A stretch of DNA of 64,000 nt from the NCBI GenBank assembly GCA_963721905.1, contig CAVRMF010000008.1, positions 496,001 to 560,000 on the forward strand, in the 5' to 3' direction. Positions 27,969 through 35,194 of the stretch are shown piece after piece (positions within the stretch are counted from its first letter, which is position 1; every line of letters begins with the position of its first letter). The stretch comes from Roseiarcus sp963721905. GTDB lineage: Bacteria > Pseudomonadota > Alphaproteobacteria > Rhizobiales > Beijerinckiaceae. A model generated the notes under the pieces. The model ran no database searches. It saw nothing but the letters and a program-made list of their open reading frames with translations, and was not told the DNA's origin. A program made the translations under genes and the position numbers.

Positions 27969-29140
27969 CTAATACCAAAGGCCTCACGGTCTACTCATTG
28001 GGGGGGATTCCCTTGGCGCGTAATTTCTGACTCTTTGAGGTCGGAGGATTCGCGCCATGCCAGCAGCGGTGAAATTGCGAGACGACTATTCGGCTGAGGA
28101 GCTTCGGGCGCTGGCCCGGCGCTCGAAGGACGTCAATCAGAGCCGGCGGCTCCTGTCGCTTGCGGCGGTTCGCGACGGAATGGATCGCGGCGAGGCGGCC
28201 AAGATCGGGGGCATGGATCGCCAGACCTTGCGGGACTGGGTGCACCGGTTCAACGCCACTGGTCCGGATGGGCTCTTCGACAACTGGACGGACGGTCCGA
28301 CGCCGCGCCTGTCGCCGGAACAACTGGATGAGTTGGCGAAGATCGTCGAGAGGGGGCCGGACCGGAAAGTCGACGGCGTCGTGCGCTGGCGGCGGATTGA
28401 TCTTAAGTGCGTCATCGCCCAGCGCTTCGGCGTCGACTATCACCAGCGCTATGTCGGCAAGCTTCTCAAGAAGCTCGGCTTTTCCCACATGAGCGCCCGG
28501 CCTCGCCATCCGGCTCAAGACGAGCGGATTGTCGAAGCATATAAAAAAACTTCCCGCGCGCGCTGAGCGCTCATCTCGACGGCCTGCCGGCGACAACGCC
28601 GATCGAGATCTGGTTTCAGGACGAAGCCCGCATCGGCCAGAAGAACGGGCTGGTGCGCCAGTGGGCCAGGCGAGGAACGCGGCCTCGCCAACCTGCCGAT
28701 CAGCGCTATGAGAGCGCCTATCTCTTCGGCGCCATTTGTCCCGCCCGAGGTGTCGGGGCCGCGCTCGCGCTGCCCTTCGCCGACACCGAGGCGATGCAGC
28801 TTCACCTCGAGGAAATCTCCCGCCACGTCGCCGAGGGCGCCCACGCCGTCCTCTTGCTCGACCGCGCCGGATGGCACACCACCGCGAAGCTCGACGTGCC
28901 GAGCAACATCACACCGATCTTCCTGCCGTCCCGTGCGCCGGAGCTGAACCCGGTCGAAAACATCTGGCAGTTTCTGCGCGGCAACTGGCTCTCAAACCTC
29001 GTCTTCGAAACCTACGACGACATCATCGACGCCGCCTGCGACGCCTGGCGCAAACTCGTCGCCCAGCCAGAAACCATCACCTCAATCGGAATGCGCGAAT
29101 GGGCCCACATCGGTCAGACCTCATGAACTCTTGGTATAAG
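27969..29140 (+). mobile_element. IS630-family insertion sequence (third copy)
   Basis: Short inverted repeats CTAATACCAAAG (27969-27980) and CTCTTGGTATAAG (29128-29140) bracket the transposase; they match at about 10 of 12 positions. Confidence 0.7.
28057..29126 (+). CDS. IS630-family transposase with A7 programmed frameshift
   Basis: First frame from ATG 28057: 'MPAAVKLRDDYSAEELRALA', 'GGMDRQTLRDWVHRFNATGP' (helix-turn-helix) and 'YHQRYVGKLLKKLGFSHMSA'. At TAT AAA AAA ACT (seven A, near 28545) a -1 slip gives 'NFPRALSAHLDGLPATTPIE' and the catalytic part: 'IWFQDEARIGQKNGLVRQWA', 'AVLLLDRAGWHTTAKLDVPS' and 'RAPELNPVENIWQFLRGNWL', containing D, D and E. About 356 residues when fused. It is a different IS630 subgroup from the copies at 21.7 and 26.6 kb. 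Confidence 0.88.
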
Positions 29141-29254
29141 CCGCCATCTCGCGGGTAAAGGCATTTGGCTCACGAGGGACGCGAGTTCGACTTCGCGCTC
29201 GTTACCTTCCGGTTTGACCTCCGGATTTAAAGTCGCGAAGAAAGGGACATTGCG

Positions 29255-29683
29255 ATGCACCCGGCGATTGCTGAAAAACACATAAGCATCACGAACCTGT
29301 GCCGCCGCAATGGCTTCTCGCGGCTCGATGTGTTCCGTTCTGCCGCACGTGGCATGGATTTCAATGCTGCGAAGATTGCTCCCCGAACCTGGAGGCTGAG
29401 GATCGAGGAGAATGTCCGCCCGCTGATAGAAATTGACAACAGAATTCCTGATCCCGGTTCTTGGGCGAAGAGCGATCCCGTGTTTATCGGCACTATCATG
29501 CCCGCAATTATTCACCAATTATTCGACGATATTCTCAGTCACCAATTCCCTGAAGACACAGAGTGGATGAAGGACTGGCTGAGATGGGCTGATACGCTGA
29601 TGGCCGGAAATATCCCTCCCCCATATCCCAACGAGGTCAGAACTCGGAGAGAATGGATCGAACTCTCTGATCGATACCTTTAG
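29255..29683 (+). CDS. Hypothetical protein with a nucleotidyltransferase-like N-terminus
   Basis: 142 residues from ATG 29255 (AAAGGG upstream). The first 36 residues, 'MHPAIAEKHISITNLCRRNG' and 'FSRLDVFRSAARGMDFN', match the start of MNT-type nucleotidyltransferases, with R-S-A-A-R-G where G-S-A-A-R-G is usual. The expected D-x-D that should follow is absent. From about residue 38 the sequence ('RIPDPGSWAKSDPVFIGTIM' onwards) is one I do not recognise. It may be a chimera of a broken nucleotidyltransferase head with another gene. It ends 60 nt before the gene split by the IS66-like element. GC is lower than in core genes, consistent with transfer. Confidence 0.5.
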   Translation: MHPAIAEKHISITNLCRRNGFSRLDVFRSAARGMDFNAAKIAPRTWRLRIEENVRPLIEIDNRIPDPGSWAKSDPVFIGTIMPAIIHQLFDDILSHQFPEDTEWMKDWLRWADTLMAGNIPPPYPNEVRTRREWIELSDRYL

Positions 29684-30077
29684 CCGGCGCCACAATCTTT
29701 CGGATCGCATTGTTGATCGGCTGCTGGAGCAGGGGAAGGCCGCATGACATTCGACGGACTTTACGAGTTCACGCCCGAGGGTCTCGCAGCCTTTCAAAAG
29801 GCCTTCAGCGGCCAAATCGAGGAAGCAGCCATCAATTTGAAGAGCGCTGTGGTTGCAAAACGGGTATTGGGGACAACGTCGTTTACGGTCGAGGAATGGG
29901 AAACGGCGCAGGAGATGGCGCAGTCAATCCTGCACTCAGCGGGTTTGGCCTCTATTCCAGAATTACTCGCAAAGCCCGGGGTCTGGGGCTGGCTTGCCTT
30001 TGTCTTGCGGGACATCGCATATCCGCTAAGAAAAGATGGAATGCGTAAACTTGGAGAAATTCATCGCTGGTATAGCG

Positions 30078-31548
30078 GTAATTGCTACTTGATGGGTGCG
30101 GCGAATTAACTCATGGGAGGTCTAGCGACTGGCGTGGCTGGGACGAATCTGAATCGTTGGGTTCATGTCCGCGGACCCCGACCTTTCGAGCCTCTCGCAC
30201 GCGCAGAAGGACGCGTTGATCGCCGCATTGATGGCGCAGGTCGCGTCTCTGACGGCTCGGGTCGCCGAGCTTGAGGCGAAGCTGGGCCTGCCGCCCAAGA
30301 CGCCTGATAATTCCAGCGTTCCGCCGTCGAAGGGTCAGAAGCCGTCGGAATCTTCGGCGCCCAAGGACAAGGCCAAGCCGCACGCCGGGGCGCATCGTCC
30401 GCTTGATCCGAACCCGACGTCCAGGCGCGAAGTCTTGGCCTGCCGCTGCCAAGGCTGCGGGACGGATGTGTCCGACGTCGCGCAAAGCCTATGCGAGAGT
30501 TATGATCGGGTCGAAATCCCCGAGATCCAGCCCGACGTGACGCGGGTTTCTTTATATGGCGGCGTCTGCCCATGCTGCACCAGGCGCTTCAAGGCCGAGC
30601 CGCCGGAGGGATTGGAGCCGGGGTCGCCGTTCGGGCCGAACCTGCGCGCCTTTGTGGTTTATCTGCGCTCCGTTCAGGGGATTCCGCTGGCGCGATTGAG
30701 CCATGTGCTGCGCGACTTGTTCGGTCTGGAGATCAGCGAGGGCGCGCTGGTCAACATTCTTTCCGCCAGCCGGAAGCCCTTCGCGGCGCAGACCAGCCTG
30801 ATCAAGGCGCGGCTGATGGCCGGCACGGCGCTGGCCTCGGATGAAACCGGCATGAGGGTCGGCAAGGCGAACTGGTGGCTCTGGGTGTTCCATCATCGCG
30901 ACAGCGCCGTCTTTGTCGCCGACAACCATCGCTCCAAGGCGGTCGTCGAGGGTTTCCTGGGCGGATGGCGTCCCGATTTCTGGACATCGGACCGCTACGG
31001 CGGCCAGATGGGTTGGGCCAAGCGCGAGCATCAGGTCTGTCTTGCGCATCTCATCCGCGACGTCCAATACGCCATCGACACCGGTGACTTGGTGTTCGCC
31101 CCGGGCATGAAGGGCCTGCTCAAACGCGCCTGCGCCATTGGGCGCCGACGCGACGCTCTGGCCGACAGCACGCTCAAAATCTACGAGACCGATCTGAACC
31201 GACGCCTCGACCGCCTAATGAGCCTAATCCCGACCCACAAAGCCGGCGGCAAGCTTCAGAAAATCATCAAGAAGGTCCGCCGCCATCTGTTCGTCTTCAT
31301 GACCAACCGCGACCTCACCACGACCAACAACGGCTCGGAGCGCGCCCTGCGCCCCTGCGCGGTCTACCGCAAAATCACCAACGGCTTTCGCAGCCAATGG
31401 GGCGCCGCGCTCTACGCCGATATCCGATCCGTCGTCGAGACCGCACGGCGAAGATCAATCCGAGCCATCGACGCCATCCGCCTCACCCTCGAAGGCCGCC
31501 CCCTCCCTTGCGCAGCTTGAAAACGCAAACGGGGACCTGAGCAATTAC
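30078..31548 (+). mobile_element. IS66-like insertion sequence with transposase only
   Basis: GTAATTGCT at 30078-30086 and its complement AGCAATTAC at 31540-31548 form the tips of the inverted repeats. The 8 bases outside the ends (GTATAGCG and TCCCAGCG) share only AGCG, so a clean 8-bp target duplication is not seen. Only one gene is inside; the small TnpA and TnpB genes of classical IS66 are absent. Confidence 0.75.
30165..31520 (+). CDS. IS66-family (TnpC-like) transposase
   Basis: 451 residues. A coiled N-terminus ('ALMAQVASLTARVAELEAKL') leads to the 'NSSVPPSKGQKPSES' linker, a zinc-ribbon-like segment ('CRCQGCGTDVSDVAQSLC') and the DDE domain: 'ALASDETGMRVGKANWWLWV', 'DRYGGQMGWAKREHQVCLAH' and, near the end, 'TNNGSERALRPCAVYRKITN' carrying the Glu. 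All are typical of the TnpC protein of IS66-type elements. It appears intact and interrupts the gene at 29744-31990. Confidence 0.9.
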   Translation: MSADPDLSSLSHAQKDALIAALMAQVASLTARVAELEAKLGLPPKTPDNSSVPPSKGQKPSESSAPKDKAKPHAGAHRPLDPNPTSRREVLACRCQGCGTDVSDVAQSLCESYDRVEIPEIQPDVTRVSLYGGVCPCCTRRFKAEPPEGLEPGSPFGPNLRAFVVYLRSVQGIPLARLSHVLRDLFGLEISEGALVNILSASRKPFAAQTSLIKARLMAGTALASDETGMRVGKANWWLWVFHHRDSAVFVADNHRSKAVVEGFLGGWRPDFWTSDRYGGQMGWAKREHQVCLAHLIRDVQYAIDTGDLVFAPGMKGLLKRACAIGRRRDALADSTLKIYETDLNRRLDRLMSLIPTHKAGGKLQKIIKKVRRHLFVFMTNRDLTTTNNGSERALRPCAVYRKITNGFRSQWGAALYADIRSVVETARRRSIRAIDAIRLTLEGRPLPCAA

Positions 31549-32040
31549 TCCCAGCGATCTCAATGATTATCAGAAGGGCCAGCGTCATCTGATCCGCATA
31601 CCAGTTTTGCTACTTTCGTCCTTTGGGGAAAACGCGGCGCACTTGCTATGCGGACCGCCCCCGGTTCCGGGCGAGCTTCGCGAGCAACTTACCAGCCAGC
31701 AAGACATGTTTCATCCAGCTTTCCAGGCGGCCGCAAGGGCGCTTTATTACGACGCAAAGCGAAAAACGCTGCGTCCGGGATCAGCGGGCAAGCGCGGTGG
31801 CTCCGCGCGGCGGCTCGCCAAAGTGCGTCAACAGCTGGACGTCACGTGGGATTTGTTCGCACTTTCCGCAGACCAGATTCTCGAAAAGCTGCCCGGCGAA
31901 TTTGATAGGTTCAAAGCTGACAGCGTTGTATTCAAGCCTGCCACTGCGGTTTCAAGGCTGGCTGAAGGACAAGCTGCAGCCATTACCTGAGTCCAATTAT
32001 ACTCGAACGCAGCGTCAGGGTCAGCTTCGGCGCTGGCGGA

Positions 32041-32250
32041 CGAGGGTCATTGTTTGCTTGGCGGAGCGGGGCGCGAAAGGAATTCGAAGTCAAGGATGCG
32101 CGAATGCGCACCGCCTCCGGCGGCGGCCCGAAAGGGCGTCGAAAGACGCCCTTCTCGCGACGGGCTATGGGGCCGTCCTTGAGTTCGCATTCCTTTCGCG
32201 TGAGAATCGCCTCCAGGCAATCCATGACGGCTCGTCGCCGATCGCGGCGG
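32041..32250. repeat. MITE-like long palindrome with nested palindromic unit
   Basis: GCGCGAAAGGAATTCGAAGT (32080 on) plus CAAGGA is matched, inverted, by TCCTTGAGTTCGCATTCCTT plus TCGCG (32177 on), with about three mismatches in 26. Between them lie CACCGCCTCCGGCGGCGG and a 35-bp unit at 32134-32168 beginning GGGCGTCGAAAGACGCCC. No gene. Partial copies are at 23184, 25713, 26345 and 33034. Confidence 0.7.
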
Positions 32251-32283
32251 GCGCTGGAGGCGGGCGGCTACGACACCCGCCCG

Positions 32284-32335
32284 CCAAGCCCCTCACCCTA
32301 GCCCTCTCCCCGCAAGCGGGGCGAGGGAACTAAGG
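32284..32335. repeat. CTCTCCCCGC-type intergenic hairpin repeat
   Basis: Contains CCCTCTCCCCGCAAGCGGGG then CGAGGG, a short hairpin of the kind repeated in many high-GC proteobacteria. Related copies occur at 46573 and 47643. The rest of 32336-32464 shows no gene. Confidence 0.5.
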
Positions 32336-32464
32336 GCAACGCGCGGCGAGGCGCTCCGCCCTCACGCCGTCCCCCGCAGCGCCCCTCCCGCCGCGCCGCG
32401 TGCTCATGCACGGCGGGGAATTCGGCGGCGAGGAGAGACATCGATGATGTCGATCCAGGAACCG

Positions 32465-32791
32465 TTACGCCGCGTTGGCGACAGCCGCCACTTCCAAGTG
32501 CACGCCGGTTTGCTTTTGCAGCACGCTGATGACGCCAAGGAGATTTTCCGCCGTCGGGTTACCCTGCCGGCCGAACATCCGCATCAGGCTCTTGGCCGGC
32601 GTGCCTGTCGCGAGTGCGAGGCGCTCGAAGCCGATCGTGGCGTTGATGTAGTCGCGCAGCACGGATTTGGCGGTGGCGACGTCGCCGTCGAGCATTGTCT
32701 GCACTGCTTCCTGAAACAAAGCTTGCCGGAATGCGGGGTCGGCCTCGACGCGAGCCTTGACCAAATCGTTGAAGCTACGGGTGAGCGGCAT
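32465..32791 (-). CDS. HigA-like antitoxin, helix-turn-helix protein
   Basis: 108 residues starting 'MPLTRSFNDLVKARVEADPA' and ending 'GVHLEVAAVANAA'. It matches the addiction-module antidote family that pairs with HigB/RelE-type toxins; the helix-turn-helix lies around 'GFERLALATGTPAKSLMRMF'. It would neutralise the toxin and repress the operon. The toxin gene directly upstream has lost its beginning, so this antitoxin appears orphaned. Confidence 0.8.
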   Translation of the reverse strand: MPLTRSFNDLVKARVEADPAFRQALFQEAVQTMLDGDVATAKSVLRDYINATIGFERLALATGTPAKSLMRMFGRQGNPTAENLLGVISVLQKQTGVHLEVAAVANAA

Positions 32792-33036
32792 TGCGCTTCT
32801 TCCTTTATTTTGGCCGCGCGGGCTTCGCGCGATTTGTAGTCGATCCAAAGGCCCTTGGCCGTCGCGATATCGCGGCTTTGACGCTTCTTTGTTCCGCCGA
32901 GAAGCAAAATGACGATCCTGTCGCCGTCTCTGCCAAAATAGAGGCGGTAACCGGGACCCCAATCCAGCTTCAACTCGAAAACGCTTTCGCCGACGCCGGC
33001 GACATTCGAGACATTGCCGCGCTTCAGACGATTTTG
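32584..33036 (-). pseudogene. RelE/HigB-type toxin, N-terminus replaced by a repeat
   Basis: From 33036 the minus strand reads 'NRLKRGNVSNVAGVGESVFE', 'LKLDWGPGYRLYFGRDGDRI' and 'VILLLGGTKKRQSRDIATAK', the conserved C-terminal two-thirds of the HigB/RelE killer proteins (mRNA interferases). The first 35-45 residues, including the usual 'FREWL-x-x-L' region, are missing: the dispersed repeat at 33034-33170 sits there, read through in frame. At the other end the frame runs on through the antitoxin gene to 32584, so the native stop is also lost. I judge it inactive. Confidence 0.7.
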
Positions 33037-33170
33037 GCGGAGCGGGGCGCGAAAGGCGGCGGCCCGAAAGGGCGTCGAAAGACGCCCGTCTCGCGACGGG
33101 CTATGGGGTCGTCCTTGAGTTCGCGTTCCTTTGGCGCGAGAATCGCCTTCAAGCAATCCATCGAAGATCT
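33034..33170. repeat. Dispersed repeat copy with nested palindrome, inside the toxin gene
   Basis: Reads TTTTGGCGGAGCGGGGCGCG, then GCGGCCCGAAA, the palindromic unit GGGCGTCGAAAGACGCCCGT to GACGGGCTAT (33070-33104), and TCGTCCTTGAGTTCGCGTTC. It lacks the left arm present at 32080. Read on the minus strand it is open and in frame with the toxin remnant. Confidence 0.7.
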
Positions 33171-33505
33171 CGCCGAGTAGCGGCGGCCGTTGGGGCCCGG
33201 CGGCCATGACGGTTGCCATGGTGAGCGGTCCTATTTCTAAGAAAACGACGCGAACACCACGAGGGCTCCGTTCTGCTCCTGAGATGGCGGGGCTATACCT
33301 GCCCATCATGGCGACGCGGACTTGGGAAAGCGAGGTGAAGCTCCCGTCTGGACAATCCAAAACTGACCGGACGTAATGACGTGTGATCTGGATCACAAAT
33401 TCGTGCAAGTTCCTGTGGTATTGCCAACACTTGGAGGGATGGGCTCGTTTCCGAGCGATGCGCTAACGGCTACGCGTGCCAAAAAGACGTGGCGGAGGAT
33501 TGCAA
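33171..33505. other. Upstream region of the DUF4062/STAND operon, no certain gene
   Basis: No recognised gene. On the plus strand 33309-33376 encodes 22 residues beginning 'MATRTWESEVKLPSGQSK', which has the feel of the start of a small conserved protein but stops at once. GTGTGATCTGGATCACA (33381-33397) contains a short dyad, TGATC/GATCA, and might be a regulator site. Confidence 0.35.
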
Positions 33506-33562
33506 ATGTCGATATTGTACTTTGACTTTCGTTGCGGATCACGCTCGGACGGATCATCGTGA
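33506..33562 (+). CDS. Possible 18-residue leader peptide before the DUF4062 gene
   Basis: ATG 33506 to TGA 33560-33562 encodes 'MSILYFDFRCGSRSDGSS'. It has a good ribosome site, GGAGG 7 nt upstream, in the context GCGGAGGATTG. The identical 11-base context recurs just before the DUF4062 start 18 nt after this stop. It may be a translated leader coupling or tuning expression of the operon, or a duplicated start region. Confidence 0.35.
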   Translation: MSILYFDFRCGSRSDGSS

Positions 33563-33580
33563 TGAGTTAAGCGGAGGATT

Positions 33581-35190
33581 GTGCCTTTGCCTCGCCCCGA
33601 TATTCAAAGCATATCGATTATGATCAGCAGCACTCGCGATGATCTGCAGGAGTATAGAGATCATGCGTCGAAAATTATCAAACGAATTGCTGACGAAAAA
33701 TCGAGCTTAATTCACGTTGATGATATTTCTATGGAAAAAGAAAATCAGAGTGGCGAGCAAGAAAGTGCAGTAACAGTTAGTAAGAGATGGGTAACAGAAT
33801 CAGATTGGATTATACTGATCGTCGGTTTTCACTATGGTAGTGTCACCGATGACCCAACTTCTGAAGGCCTATCGGTAACTGAATGGGAGTATAGGCACGC
33901 CTTATCTTTAAGGGATAAAAAAATCTTTGTTTTCATGGCCGATGATCCGGATGAGAGGTCGGTCAATCAGGGAGTTGCATCAGAGAATCATAATCTTAAG
34001 AGCTGGATAGATGGGCCAAATCGTGATAAGATTCTACTTTTTCGCAAGAAATTACAACAAAGCCATCTGCGAATGTTTAGAAATTTGCCAATGTTTCGGG
34101 ACCAAGTTGAAAGAACGCTCCGGGAGCACATCGACGAACTCACCCGACCGTCAGTCGGGGCCCTCGCTCAGCTCGTTGCGGCAGTCGGCGATGCGATCAA
34201 GGATTTTACCGACAAGGTCGAATTGATCGCCGATTGCAAGGGCATCCACGATCACCTGCATGAAATTTTGGACAAGGTCGTTCGACCGCTGCAGGACGTG
34301 GTCTTGCCGCTCTGGCGTGAGGAAGAGCGTCTGCAGGACGAGATTCAGAACCAATATGTCAGCAGACTGCTGTTCCTGGCGAAGAGAGAGGGAGCTTTGA
34401 AAGCGGCTCTCGAGGGACCGACCAGTAAACTAAGAGAAGACGAGAGCGATCTCTTTCGTTCCACCCAGGTCGTCCTGCGATGTGCTGAGGCGCTTCACCC
34501 CGATCCCGTGCTGATCAAGGACAGAGCAGAGTTCCAGGATTTGTTCGAGACGTTTTCAATGAATGTGAACACGGCGTTCGGCGAGGCCGACAAGCGCATG
34601 CAAAAAGAAACAGAGGCGCTCGATAAACTTCGCGAAAATCTTATCGCCAAGGTCAAGGAGGCCAGACGACAGCGCCCCCTCACTGTGTCTGAAGACGAAC
34701 AGTTGGACAAGTGGCTCAACCAGGTTGGGGTGATGCTCGATGAGCTGGACATCGCGATCAACACCCACCACGAATGGCAGGACGTTCACGACAAGATCGA
34801 GTACCTGGAAGATTTCAGGGAGAACAAGAGTTTCCCAAACAAGCTAAAAGGCTTCTGCGACAATTACGTGGTCAAACTCAAGCGCATGATAACTCAAGAG
34901 CTCGAGGTGGCGGAAACAATCGGGGTCAATGATGTTTCCATTCGAGTCCGGTCTCCTAATACTGAATGTGCTAGAGCTCCGCGATCGGATCGAGCGTCTC
35001 AACGCTTCCAAAGGCGAGGATCATTTCGATGAGGTCCGCAAACCATTCGAACTCGGTGTTCTACGACATCGACAAGCGAACGCTTTCAGAGGTGAAAGGA
35101 GCCCGGGAGAAGGTGCTGAAATACATGGAATTGCGCGACGAATTGCTTCGAGCCCATTCCGCGGCATCGACAACGGCTGTTGGGGTCTAG
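33581..35190 (+). CDS. DUF4062-domain protein, probable effector or regulator partner of the STAND NTPase
   Basis: GTG start at 33581 after GCGGAGGATT. Residues about 10-165 form a DUF4062 domain: 'ISIMISSTRDDLQEYRDHAS', 'ESDWIILIVGFHYGSV', and 'SVTEWEYRHALSLRDKKIFV' followed by FMADD. This fold is reported as TIR-like in the literature as I recall it. Residues about 170-530 are helical and coiled-coil-rich. The frame at 33581 breaks near 34930; sequence-like protein continues in two further frames ('LELRDRIERLNASKGEDHFD', then 'SVFYDIDKRTLSEVKGAREK') and ends at TAG 35188-35190, 4 nt before the STAND start. I read this as two indels in one gene of about 536 residues. GC is about 38% in 33601-33780 (hand count) but about 52% at 34201-34380, so the head domain came from elsewhere. 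Confidence 0.75.
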
Positions 35191-35194
35191 GCCT

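Larger units (their letters stand above)
29744..31990 (+). pseudogene. Unrecognised gene (about 255 residues) split by an IS66-like element
   Basis: The 5' part starts at ATG 29744 (GGGAAGG upstream) and reads 'MTFDGLYEFTPEGLAAFQKA' to 'GMRKLGEIHRWYS', where the IS begins at 30078. After the element the same frame resumes at about 31556: 'DLNDYQKGQRHLIRIPVLLL', 'GENAAHLLCGPPPVPGELRE', 'MFHPAFQAAARALYYDAKRK' and 'QQLDVTWDLFALSADQILEK' to TGA at 31988-31990. Joining TAT AGC G to AT CTC AAT restores one uninterrupted protein of about 255 residues. I do not recognise the family with confidence. The gene shares its neighbourhood with restriction and toxin remnants, so a defence link is possible. 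As it stands only a truncated 121-residue form could be made. Confidence 0.75.

Noticed and set aside
32584..33408. 274-residue protein containing the toxin remnant
   Set aside because: It reads through a repeat at one end and through the antitoxin gene at the other; only the middle is toxin-like.
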